Origin: Bacteroidota bacterium | GTDB taxonomy: Bacteria > Bacteroidota > Bacteroidia > Chitinophagales > LD1 | Reading direction: 5' to 3' | Assembly: GCA_018267365.1 (NCBI GenBank) | Contig: JAFDYQ010000040.1 | Span: 1 to 41,745 of the forward strand | Length of the DNA stretch: 41,745 nucleotides | Part shown: positions 8,041-15,020 of the stretch, piece after piece | Layout of the letters: each line of letters starts with the position of its first letter | How positions within the stretch are numbered: the first letter of the stretch is position 1 | Notes under the pieces: generated by a model | Databases searched by the model: none | Told to the model about the DNA's origin: nothing | What the model saw: only the letters and a program-made list of their open reading frames with translations | Translations under genes and position numbers: made by a program

Positions 8041-8069
8041 AAATAAAAGGAAGGTAACGCCTTCCTAAA
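8041..8069 (-). terminator. Hairpin with T-run on the minus strand
   Basis: AGGAAGG (8048-8054) pairs with CCTTCCT (8060-8066) around TAACG. Read on the minus strand the hairpin is followed by TTTATTTTTT, as in an intrinsic terminator. No confident minus-strand gene ends here; the FRG gene stops 1 kb upstream. It may block antisense read-through towards 8008, or be a relic of the junction between the GC-rich patch and the methyltransferase. Confidence 0.45.
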
Positions 8070-8103
8070 CCGCCCGGACATTATCAGCTAGCTCACTACT
8101 CAC

Positions 8104-9024
8104 GTGACTTACTTATCCCTATTCTCCGGGATCGGCGGGTTTGAATTGGGCATTGGCAAGAAGGCGCGATGCGTCGGGTATTCCGAGATTGACCCTTATG
8201 CCATCTCCATCTACCGCTCCCATTTCCCGGACCACAAAAACTATGGCGACGTCACCAAAATCAACCCAGACGAGCTGCCGTCCTTTGATCTCTTGGTCGG
8301 AGGATTTCCTTGCCAGGCGTTTTCCATCGCTGGCAGAAGGCAAGGATTTAATGACAAGCGAGGAAATCTCTTTTTTGAAATCGCAAGGATTGTCAAACAT
8401 TGCAAACCTCGCTTGCTGCTCCTTGAGAACGTCAAGGGGCTTATCAATCACGACCAAGGGAAAACCTTTGCCACGGTCATCAGTACGCTTGACGAATTGG
8501 GGTATGACTTGCAATGGCAGGTGCTTGACAGCAAAGATTTCGGGCTTGCTCAGAAAAGACAGCGGGTCTACATTGTCGGAAATATTAGAGGCGCGCGCCG
8601 ACCCGAAGTATTTCCTGTCCGAGAGGCGAGGGCGAAGGATATTGTTCAAGGCGAACCCGTCGTAGTGGTGCGCGAAGCGACGACCAAGGGCTATGCCGCA
8701 GCCGCCGTAGGAGACGGCGTGGACGTGTCCTTTCCTAACTCAAAGCACAGGCGCGGCAGGGTTGCAAAGGGGCTTTCCCATGCTCTGACGACCAAGGGCG
8801 AGGCCTGCACGCTAACACCTGACGGAAAGCTCCGAAGGATGACGCCTCCCGAATGGGAGCGATTGCAGGGATTTCCTGTCGGTTGGACAGAAAGAGGTAT
8901 GGATAAAGATGGAAACCTCACACGAATTAGTGACGGTCAGCGTTACAAGTGCTTGGGAAATGCTGTTGGGAGTCCAGTCATAAGAGCAATTATTCGGCGC
9001 CTGCTCAATCCGATTTATGGATAG
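8104..9024 (+). CDS. C5-cytosine DNA methyltransferase, solitary
   Basis: A 306-residue Dcm-family enzyme. Motifs in order: I LFSGIGGFELGIG (6-18), the IV catalytic loop GGFPCQAFS with the nucleophilic cysteine, VI LLLENVKGL, VIII QKRQRVYIVG, then a short target-recognition region, IX RRMTPPEWERLQGFP, and X CLGNAVGSPVIRAI. All motifs are intact, so the protein should be active and methylate C5 of a cytosine in a short DNA site using S-adenosylmethionine. The start is GTG at 8104, fixed by MTYLSLFSG, the usual N-terminus. No restriction endonuclease of a recognisable type is adjacent. The nearest genes converge on it (FRG protein, 42 bases away). It may protect the element itself, or pair with the minus-strand operon at 9067-12258. 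Confidence 0.93.
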   Translation: MTYLSLFSGIGGFELGIGKKARCVGYSEIDPYAISIYRSHFPDHKNYGDVTKINPDELPSFDLLVGGFPCQAFSIAGRRQGFNDKRGNLFFEIARIVKHCKPRLLLLENVKGLINHDQGKTFATVISTLDELGYDLQWQVLDSKDFGLAQKRQRVYIVGNIRGARRPEVFPVREARAKDIVQGEPVVVVREATTKGYAAAAVGDGVDVSFPNSKHRRGRVAKGLSHALTTKGEACTLTPDGKLRRMTPPEWERLQGFPVGWTERGMDKDGNLTRISDGQRYKCLGNAVGSPVIRAIIRRLLNPIYG

Positions 9025-9046
9025 TCCTAGAAGGGCTATCATTTTA
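9021..9046 (+). terminator. Weak terminator after the methyltransferase
   Basis: ATAGTCC (9021-9027, including the stop codon) can pair with GGGCTAT (9033-9039) with one G-U, followed by CATTTTA. It sits between two converging genes. Weak stem and broken T-run, so only tentative. Confidence 0.35.
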
Positions 9047-9066
9047 TTAGGATTAGACAAAAGATA

Positions 9067-9822
9067 TTAATGTTTTGTACTATGAACGCACGCGATATCG
9101 AACTTAACCCTCAGATCGAAAGAAATGCCGTCTAATTCAGGAAACGCGGACTGGTGCCTTATGCCTAAGAAAAAAAGCTTGCGTTGAATTTCCGTCGCTG
9201 TAGCGCTGCTGAACTCATATTTCCTTATCCAAGTCCTGCCGTCATCGTTTAGCTGGCTTTCCAACGGCTGTGTGGGATTGGGCTGATAGCTGAATAATCC
9301 GAACTGTCCAACTATTCTCTTTGCAACGTATGGCGGATAAATGAGGCCCGCCTTGTTGTAATGAAACGGATTTGAATGAGTTCTAGTTTCGATGTAATTT
9401 TCTATATGCAGAGCGTATAAAGCGCCGCAATTCCTTTCGCAAGGCATGATATGCCCGTCGATTCCTATCTGTGGTTTGGTAGCGAAATACAGGGCGATAA
9501 GTGGGCTTGTCGTCCAGTCCAAAAGGCGCGTAGGCAATCCGTAATGTTGAGCGATTGCGAGCCATTCCCAATCGGTATAGCTTTGATTGGGGATTTCGCT
9601 TTTGGAGTGGCGCTTGAAGTCTTCAAATAGCTCCACCTCGTATGTATCGAAATTCATGTTTGAGAGGCTAGCATCAATCCTTCCGACAGACGGAACCAGT
9701 TTGTGGTTAACCCTATCCGGCACTCCCCTGAAAACGGTGTGGCCGCAATCGTCGTTCTTAAGAATCCGCCTTAGGATATCTTCGAGTGATTTGGCCTTTA
9801 TAACTTCAATTTCGATGCCCAT
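9067..9822 (-). CDS. FRG-domain protein
   Basis: A 251-residue protein with the FRG signature: VFRGVPD (30-36), LVPSVGR, an EDFKRHS segment, and the highly conserved AQHYGLPTRLLDWTTSPLIA (91-110) followed by LYFAT. FRG domains are widespread in bacterial accessory DNA and phages; their biochemical activity has not been settled to my knowledge, but the conserved R, H, T-R and D-W suggest a catalytic pocket. The protein is essentially just this domain, without a membrane helix. It is the third gene of a tight operon, 11 bases after the 98-residue gene, behind the PHP-ABC ATPase. It could be the effector or a modifier in that set. Confidence 0.87.
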   Translation of the reverse strand: MGIEIEVIKAKSLEDILRRILKNDDCGHTVFRGVPDRVNHKLVPSVGRIDASLSNMNFDTYEVELFEDFKRHSKSEIPNQSYTDWEWLAIAQHYGLPTRLLDWTTSPLIALYFATKPQIGIDGHIMPCERNCGALYALHIENYIETRTHSNPFHYNKAGLIYPPYVAKRIVGQFGLFSYQPNPTQPLESQLNDDGRTWIRKYEFSSATATEIQRKLFFLGIRHQSAFPELDGISFDLRVKFDIACVHSTKH

Positions 9823-9833
9823 CTCAAATTAGT

Positions 9834-10130
9834 TTATTCGGGATCATTGATCAGCTCATAATTTACAAGGTCTTTGTGAACAGCGGTCAGTTCAGAGTTA
9901 AGCTGAGTGATGTATTCAGAACTTATGTTCATGAATAAATCTTGGACGTCGTCTTCAAGAACAAACTCGAAAAGACCTTCCTTTAGACGCTTAAGCAGGC
10001 TATTGAACGTTGCCATTACATTCTTGGGATTATCCTCTGTAAGAATGATTTTCAGCGGCACGTCGCCCACATGCAGCAGTAACTCAGTAATGTCTTTGTT
10101 CCTTGAAATCGTCGCTTTTTTAGTTTCCAT
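9834..10130 (-). CDS. Small unknown protein between PHP-ATPase and FRG genes
   Basis: A 98-residue acidic protein starting METKKATISRNKDITELLLH. It has a beta-like segment VGDVPLKIILTEDNP and then mostly helix (VMATFNSLLKRLKEGLFEFVLEDDVQDLF; SEYITQLNSELTAVHKDLVNYE). No membrane segment or signal peptide, and no family recognised. Its start lies inside the end of the PHP-ATPase gene (11-base overlap), and the FRG gene follows after 11 bases, so it is translationally coupled on both sides. Size and charge would suit an adaptor or inhibitor of one of its neighbours; this is inference only. Confidence 0.75.
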   Translation of the reverse strand: METKKATISRNKDITELLLHVGDVPLKIILTEDNPKNVMATFNSLLKRLKEGLFEFVLEDDVQDLFMNISSEYITQLNSELTAVHKDLVNYELINDPE

Positions 10131-12258
10131 ATATTTTTCCTCTTTCGCCGAAAGCAGCTGCGCCTCCTTCGAGTGTTTTCATGCTAATTTCCTTCCAATT
10201 CAAGTCAGGCCGGGACTGATTGATGCATTTTAATGAATTTGAAAATGGATTACCGGCCATGGTAAAATATCTACCTTGATCATGAAGCCTATATATTGAA
10301 TTGTACGGTAGCGTTCTTACGGCAATATTGGCATCATGTGTGGCAATAATCACTTTCTTTCCTAGTAAGGCCTTTTCCTTCAAGAGAGGTACGATAACTT
10401 CGCTAATGTAATCGTTGCCTAAGCTCTTTTCCGGCTCGTCGATGAGATAAATATCCTTTTCTTCGGACAGCTCCCTATGGAGAAGAATCATTGACGATTC
10501 GCCGTTGGACGGGCGATAATCGTTCCCGTCCAAAATGAAATGTCTATGCTTTAAAAGCAGGTCGCTGATTGATTTTATCGTTTCGATGCCGTCCACGGCG
10601 TTCAAATCCGCTATTTTAGAGAAAAGTTCGGTAGAATAAACGTGGTTCATTATAGATTGTATCGCAATTGAAAAGTTCTTTTGTGGCTGTTTTTTAACAT
10701 TGTTTACAGGAGTATAGGAGGCGTCCGTAAGCGTGCCATTTTGAAAAGCCACTTTCGTCTGGCAAGAAAGTTGCCCCTTTAGCCCCAGACTGCCGACATA
10801 TTCTATCAAAGGTTCAATTTTCTTAGAGCTGCACTCCGCGATTTTCCTAGAGGCGCGCTCGATACTGATGCGATTGCGGGCATAATCTGCAAATCCGGTT
10901 TTTGTCGGTTTCTGGGGTTGACCGGTCTTTTTAGCCAGCTCTTTAGTAAAGAGTGTTACGAGCCCATTTAAGAGCTCAATGCTCTTTAACTCGAAAAATC
11001 TCGATTCTGTCTTTCCTTTAAGTTGATCCGTTATTCTCTGCAACACGTCAACGAGTTCCGACAAAAGTGCGCTATCTACATAATTGTCGATATCGTCGTT
11101 TTCTTCGATGTAATTCTGAAACCCTTTAAACTCTTCGAGAATTGAGGATACCTCGTCCAAGACTCTCTCGGGTTCGGTTTCGTCAGCCACAAGAATATCC
11201 TTAATCTTAATTTTCTGAGCGTTCTTATTGGCAACCTGACCTGCAAAATGTAGATAATATTTGCGGAGGCTTGTGACGTCTTTTTCCGTTACGGTTTTCA
11301 GAAATTGGATTTCGCTGTGGCAGTCGTCAATTCCGAACGTCGCGGCGCTGGCAGAATAGTTATTGCCTTTAATGTCGAATACGTCGTCGATATGCTTATC
11401 ATTGGACATATAGACGGAAGTCCGATGCCCCTTTCCGTTGAAATATTTCGAGAGATTCTCGAGTATCTTGGTCTTGCCGGTTCCTTTTGAGCCGAATAGG
11501 ATGTTTATGTCGCTATAGATGTCCAACTTCAGTTTTTCCGCCATGGAAAACATATTTATTTCTATGTTCTCCTTGATCCTCTTGTCCAAGATCGTATTGA
11601 TCGTTGCCGCGTCCTTTTCAAGAAGAAGGCAGAATTGTTCGAAACTCTCGACGGGAAGGCGCAATTCAGGCAGGTCTTGAGAATGAAGGGCGTAATCCGA
11701 CCAATCATGCACGTCGGATCCATAGATGGAATTATGGCCGTGGCTTATGTAAATTCCAACAGATATGGCATTTGTAGCTTCCTTTAAAATGCGCTTGGGG
11801 TTTTTAACCTCATTTGCCAGCAAATTCAGTTCCTCATCCCCGAGATCCGGCCTCTTAACGAAATAATGAGCGATGTAGATGCAGTCCAAATCATCGAACT
11901 TCTTAACGGTGTCACGTATGCCAATAGAAAATTTATCAGCCGTGGTTCCTACGAGAATGGACTTGACGACTTTTTCAAATTGCACATAGTTCTTAGGGTT
12001 GCAAATGACGATCATGTGAGCCCTTTTGCCGTTTTCTAAAATGTCTAGCTCTATTCCCGGCCAAACTTGGCAGATTCCTGCGACTCCGTCCCTAAAATCC
12101 ACGTATTGCTCTGAGTCGAAATGATTGTGGTTAGTAATGGCGAGAATCTTAACATCCGTATTTTTGATCGTTTCGATAAACTTTTCCGCGGTAATTTCCC
12201 GGGTCGGAGCGTCTCCCGATTTCACTTTCAGGGTATGAGTATGGATATCAATTCTCAT
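10120..12258 (-). CDS. PHP phosphoesterase-ABC/SMC-type ATPase fusion
   Basis: A 712-residue fusion. The N-terminal PHP domain keeps a full metal site: MRIDIHTHT (two His), TNHNHF (two His), PGIELDI (Glu), a His in KRAHMIVI, a His in YIAHYF, and GSDVHDWSDY (Asp, His). PHP enzymes hydrolyse phosphodiesters or phosphate esters with two or three metals. The C-terminal ATPase has Walker A LFGSKGTGKTKI (near 260), a long coiled-coil-like insert, an ABC-type signature RPSNGESSMILL, Walker B IYLIDEPEKSLG and an H-loop VIIATHDANIA. This combination resembles defence-island proteins annotated, from memory, as TrlF-like PHP-AAA proteins. ATG at 12258 is preferred to GTG at 12264. It heads the three-gene operon with the 98-residue and FRG genes. 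An ATP-gated nuclease is inferred. Confidence 0.87.
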   Translation of the reverse strand: MRIDIHTHTLKVKSGDAPTREITAEKFIETIKNTDVKILAITNHNHFDSEQYVDFRDGVAGICQVWPGIELDILENGKRAHMIVICNPKNYVQFEKVVKSILVGTTADKFSIGIRDTVKKFDDLDCIYIAHYFVKRPDLGDEELNLLANEVKNPKRILKEATNAISVGIYISHGHNSIYGSDVHDWSDYALHSQDLPELRLPVESFEQFCLLLEKDAATINTILDKRIKENIEINMFSMAEKLKLDIYSDINILFGSKGTGKTKILENLSKYFNGKGHRTSVYMSNDKHIDDVFDIKGNNYSASAATFGIDDCHSEIQFLKTVTEKDVTSLRKYYLHFAGQVANKNAQKIKIKDILVADETEPERVLDEVSSILEEFKGFQNYIEENDDIDNYVDSALLSELVDVLQRITDQLKGKTESRFFELKSIELLNGLVTLFTKELAKKTGQPQKPTKTGFADYARNRISIERASRKIAECSSKKIEPLIEYVGSLGLKGQLSCQTKVAFQNGTLTDASYTPVNNVKKQPQKNFSIAIQSIMNHVYSTELFSKIADLNAVDGIETIKSISDLLLKHRHFILDGNDYRPSNGESSMILLHRELSEEKDIYLIDEPEKSLGNDYISEVIVPLLKEKALLGKKVIIATHDANIAVRTLPYNSIYRLHDQGRYFTMAGNPFSNSLKCINQSRPDLNWKEISMKTLEGGAAAFGERGKIYGN

Positions 12259-12370
12259 AGGCACGACATTGAGATTCTAGCACTTTTAGGCTTGCTGAAC
12301 AAATGAATGATTCTGGTTATGAGCGGTTATACGGTTTAAGAATTAAATGCAAATTTTAAATATTAAGTTT

Positions 12371-12397
12371 AAAAAAACAATACCCCAAAATGGGTAT
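12371..12397 (-). terminator. Second minus-strand terminator between integrase and PHP operon
   Basis: On the minus strand ATACCC (12397-12392) pairs with GGGTAT (12385-12380) and is followed by TGTTTTTTT. With the terminator at 12431-12452 it forms a tandem pair insulating the PHP-FRG operon from integrase transcription. The operon promoter should therefore lie in the AT-rich stretch 12259-12370. Confidence 0.55.
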
Positions 12398-12430
12398 GCC
12401 GTTTTATGAACGAGCTTCGGCCGGCATATT

Positions 12431-12452
12431 AAAAAAGCCGCACAGGTGCGGC
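12431..12452 (-). terminator. Terminator of the integrase gene
   Basis: GCCGCA (12437-12442) pairs with TGCGGC around a 4-base loop; on the minus strand it is followed by six T's (complement of 12431-12436). It starts 7 bases after the integrase stop codon at 12459-12461. Compact GC stem plus T-run is a standard intrinsic terminator. Confidence 0.8.
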
Positions 12453-12458
12453 CTTAAA

Positions 12459-13673
12459 TTACTCGATGATCTTCCTGTGAAAATCATCCATGATGTCGCT
12501 GGACAGCCCTTTAAGATAGACTTCAGTCGTTTTAGTGTCGGCATGCCCTAGCATGTCGGATATGGCCGCAATGGGAACTCCCAGATTCTTAGCTCTCGTA
12601 GCGAAGCTGTGGCGGCTGACGTAGCTTGTCAAATTCTCTCCGATGCCGCAAAGCTTCGCAATCCTCCTCAGGTTCGCGTTGAACCTTTTGCGCTTGTCCT
12701 GCACTTCCTTGTACTGCTTCTTAAGCTCTGTTTGTTGGATGATTGGGAAGATGAAATCAAATTTTGACTTGCCTGGAAGATAGAAATCTAAGATGGCCTG
12801 AAGTTCTTGGGTGATCTTGATGTCATATGGCTTCCCCGTCTTTTGGCGATCATAGAAGATTCTGCCGTCAATGATGTCCGACAGTTTCAAATGGGCGAGG
12901 TCGGTAAATGATATTCCTCTCATGTAGAAGCTTGCCATGAAGTAGTTGCGGGCGTTGTAAAGGTGGCTCTTAGGGTCAATTTGAAGGTTCTGGATGGATT
13001 TGATTGCCTCCATACTTATGGCCCTTTTGCGTGTCTTGGTCGTCTTGATCTCATAGGTCTTAAACGGATACAGTTCCTGTTCGACTAAGCCGCTCTTGAT
13101 AGCCTGGTTGTAAATGGATCGAATGGTGCGCATGTACACTGCGAGGCCGTTGAGGGTCTTGCCCTTCTTTAGGTGAGCATGCTCGAATTTGGTGAGAAGA
13201 GCGTAGGTAATGTCTCTAAATGACATGTCTTTGCCTCCATTGAAGGATTTAAGAACGCTCAGGGTGCATTTGTAGATGCGATAATTTCCGAGGTGATTGG
13301 TGTCTAGGAATGCGTCGACAAGGGATTGTCCGAATTCAAAGAAAGAGCTCGAGTCCGAATTCCTTTGGATGAGGTTTTTGAGCTGGACTACCGAAAGGAG
13401 ATCGAGGGTCTTTTTGTCATCGAGCTTGGTCACGATGTCCAAAGCTTCTGACTTCTTCTTTTGAAGAAGGTTGTTGAGCCTTATTACGGACACAGTGCCC
13501 TTGTACGAGGATTTGACGCATCGGGCCTTTTCGTCCCAATCTTCCCTTTTCAGGTAGATTCCCAGGCCTATGGCCGTAGACTTCTCATGGTGGATTATTC
13601 GGAGCTTGACCGGGTAGGTGCCATCCTCCTTCTGGCTACGCGTATCGAGTGCGAGTACGATTGATGTTCTCAT
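12459..13673 (-). CDS. Bacteroidota-type tyrosine integrase of the island
   Basis: A 404-residue integrase starting MRTSIVLALDTR, with an arm-type DNA-binding domain (about 1-90: YPVKLRIIHHEKSTAIGLGIYLKREDW spans its core), a SAM-like core domain (about 110-215) and the catalytic domain (about 220-395). Catalytic residues: R252 in MRGISFTDLAHLK, K278 or K281, R354 in SYVSRHSFAT, H377 in MLGHADTKTTEVYL, and the nucleophile Y386. The first position of the HxxR box is tyrosine (351), a variant common among Bacteroidota integrases as I recall. The open frame extends 84 codons further upstream without homology, so ATG 13673 is chosen. It is the gene nearest the tRNA-Val junction and is therefore the probable integrase for this site. 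Confidence 0.92.
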   Translation of the reverse strand: MRTSIVLALDTRSQKEDGTYPVKLRIIHHEKSTAIGLGIYLKREDWDEKARCVKSSYKGTVSVIRLNNLLQKKKSEALDIVTKLDDKKTLDLLSVVQLKNLIQRNSDSSSFFEFGQSLVDAFLDTNHLGNYRIYKCTLSVLKSFNGGKDMSFRDITYALLTKFEHAHLKKGKTLNGLAVYMRTIRSIYNQAIKSGLVEQELYPFKTYEIKTTKTRKRAISMEAIKSIQNLQIDPKSHLYNARNYFMASFYMRGISFTDLAHLKLSDIIDGRIFYDRQKTGKPYDIKITQELQAILDFYLPGKSKFDFIFPIIQQTELKKQYKEVQDKRKRFNANLRRIAKLCGIGENLTSYVSRHSFATRAKNLGVPIAAISDMLGHADTKTTEVYLKGLSSDIMDDFHRKIIE

Positions 13674-13871
13674 GCTGTATTGTTTTTGGTAATGAACTGA
13701 GGTCATTATCGGAGAAATAGGAAAGCTGCGGTACTGACGCAGATTTGTTGATTCCGACATAATGCATGGATAGGATGGGAAATGATTAGTTAAGCCATAG
13801 AGGAAGGGGTGGAATTCCGCTTGTTTACCATATACTCTTTGATGAATCGCACGTGTGGGGAAGAAATGCAA

Positions 13872-13892
13872 TTGCAAGTAAGTTGCAAGTAA
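13872..13892 (+). repeat. Direct repeat TTGCAAGTAA x2, 11-bp period
   Basis: TTGCAAGTAA occurs at 13872-13881 and again at 13883-13892. One helical turn of spacing means both copies face the same side of the DNA, as expected for arm-type or excisionase binding sites near an attachment core. Binding is not shown. Confidence 0.6.
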
Positions 13893-13904
13893 AGAGCCTT
13901 TCCG

Positions 13905-13929
13905 AATGGGTCCAAATGGGCCCAAATGG
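13905..13929 (+). repeat. Tandem 10-bp repeat (ATGGGNCCAA)
   Basis: ATGGGTCCAA, ATGGGCCCAA and a third partial ATGG follow each other with an exact 10-base period, overlapping a GGGCCC palindrome. It lies about 65 bases before the tRNA core, next to the TTGCAAGTAA pair. A second set of integrase or directionality-factor sites is plausible. Confidence 0.55.
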
Positions 13930-13993
13930 TTAGCAATCTGACAGATAGCTGTGCAGCATTAAAAGTCATCTAGGCTAAAAAGCCAGAAAATTA

Positions 13994-14038
13994 TGCCTTA
14001 CAAGCAGAGGGTCACAGGTTCGAACCCTGTAGCTCCCA
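13994..14038 (+). other. Attachment site: 3' half of tRNA-Val(UAC)
   Basis: The sequence gives the anticodon loop CTTACAA (anticodon UAC, valine), the 3' strand of the anticodon stem GCAGA, the variable loop, a perfect T arm ACAGG-TTCGAAC-CCTGT, and the acceptor strand AGCTCCC with discriminator A. The D arm, the 5' acceptor strand (expected GGGAGCT) and the upper 5' anticodon stem are absent; the bases before TGC do not pair properly. This is therefore not a functional tRNA but the core left by integration of an element into a tRNA-Val 3' end. The original tRNA terminator follows at once. CCA is not encoded. Confidence 0.85.
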
Positions 14039-14043
14039 CAGAG

Positions 14044-14069
14044 GCGCCTCACTATAGTGAGGCGCTTTT
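14044..14069 (+). terminator. Terminator of the interrupted tRNA-Val unit
   Basis: GCGCCTCAC-TATA-GTGAGGCGC is a perfect 22-base palindrome (14044-14065) followed by TTTT, six bases after the tRNA discriminator base. It belongs to the chromosomal tRNA locus, not to the island, and supports the junction being at the tRNA 3' end. Confidence 0.88.
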
Positions 14070-14159
14070 CATTTATACTATCTCCGTTTTGCTCCATTTT
14101 TCGCCGTAATCAGGGCAGACTATTTTAACTTTACACTTTGTTTCCCAAAAATATCTGAC

Positions 14160-15011
14160 ATGAAAGAATTTCTTCATCGCGATATTATTTCGTCGGGATC
14201 CTTCTCCGTTACTTTTGGCAGCCTGCTCAGTGCGCTGGGGATCTTTATCGTCACGTATATTCTTGTAAAGTCTGCATCATACCTGGTGCGGAGGTCTTTT
14301 CGGCGCAAAGGAACCATAGATGGCCGCCAGGCATCTATTACGCAGCTTATTCGCTATTTCGTATGGATACTGGCCATCATCTTTATGCTACAGGTCATGG
14401 GTATAGATATTACCTTTCTGATAGCGAGCAGTGCCGCCCTGCTGGTGGGCGTAGGTTTGGGTCTGCAGAATATCTTTAAAGATTTTATATCCGGCATAGT
14501 GCTGCTGCTGGAGGGTACGGTCAAGGCCGGCGATATAGTAGAGGCTGATGGCATGATCGTAATGGTCAATGAGATATCCCTGCGTACATCCAGAGTGACT
14601 ACCAGAGATGATAATGTGATCATATTTCCTAATCATAAATTTGTGGAGGAAAAAATCGTCAACTGGACCAATAACCTACATCCTACGCGTTTCTCCATCT
14701 CCGTAGGTGTGGATTATTCTTCTGATGCAGCACTCGTATCCAGGGTCATGATGGCCTGCGGGCTGGATCATGCAGATATACTGAAGGATGAAAAGTACTA
14801 TCCCTTTGTGAGGCTGGAATCCTTTGATGACTCCGCGCTCACCTTTGCGTTGATCTTTTACAGCAATAATCTATTCCGTATAGAAAACGTGAAAAGCCAA
14901 CTGCGTCTGGCCCTGTTGGAGGCATTCAGAAAGAATAATATCACGATACCTTTCCCTCAGCGGGTGATCCATGGCGCATCAGCGCAGCCGGTGCCGAGTG
15001 ACCCGCAGTAG
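14160..15011 (+). CDS. MscS-family mechanosensitive channel
   Basis: A 283-residue inner-membrane protein with three N-terminal helices: about 17-37, 60-82, and the pore helix around ASSAALLVGVGLGLQNIFKDFISGIVLLLEG. The last stretch carries the small-residue/glycine pattern and the kink of MscS TM3. The beta domain follows (GTVKAGDIVEADGMIVMV, SRVTTRDDNVIIFPN), then the C-terminal alpha/beta domain ending in the family signature ITIPFPQRVIH. It opens on membrane tension to release solutes during osmotic downshock. The length is typical for a minimal MscS. First chromosomal gene to the right of the island; it converges with the histidine kinase gene, with 9 bases between them. Confidence 0.93.
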   Translation: MKEFLHRDIISSGSFSVTFGSLLSALGIFIVTYILVKSASYLVRRSFRRKGTIDGRQASITQLIRYFVWILAIIFMLQVMGIDITFLIASSAALLVGVGLGLQNIFKDFISGIVLLLEGTVKAGDIVEADGMIVMVNEISLRTSRVTTRDDNVIIFPNHKFVEEKIVNWTNNLHPTRFSISVGVDYSSDAALVSRVMMACGLDHADILKDEKYYPFVRLESFDDSALTFALIFYSNNLFRIENVKSQLRLALLEAFRKNNITIPFPQRVIHGASAQPVPSDPQ

Positions 15012-15020
15012 GGACTGCTA

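Larger units (their letters stand above)
13674..13993. other. Integrase-attachment intergenic region
   Basis: About 320 bases without a convincing gene. It holds the integrase upstream region, two families of short direct repeats (13872-13892 and 13905-13929) and the approach to the tRNA fragment. This is where arm-type integrase and accessory-factor sites are expected. The frame open across part of it on the minus strand has no sign of coding. Confidence 0.6.
1..14038. mobile_element. Integrated genomic island (right part), inserted at tRNA-Val
   Basis: Everything left of a partial tRNA-Val(UAC) at 13994-14038 looks like accessory DNA: two tyrosine recombinases, two candidate defence operons, a lone cytosine methyltransferase and an orphan conjugation-type ATPase. 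Base composition and codon use change several times, with a conspicuously GC-rich patch at about 6600-8030. To the right, composition is uniform and the genes are housekeeping. Integrative elements that use a tRNA 3' end leave a complete tRNA at one end and only the 3' part at the other. The fragment here is therefore the distal junction, and the complete tRNA-Val should lie left of base 1. The element may be composite because it carries two unrelated recombinases. Left boundary not seen. Confidence 0.75.

Noticed and set aside
13674..13925. 84-residue N-terminal extension of the integrase
   Set aside because: Covers the direct repeats near the attachment site and lacks homology; the family starts at MRTSIVLALD.
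13994..14038. Functional tRNA gene
   Set aside because: The T arm, acceptor strand and anticodon loop are right, but the D arm and 5' acceptor strand are missing; it is an integration remnant.
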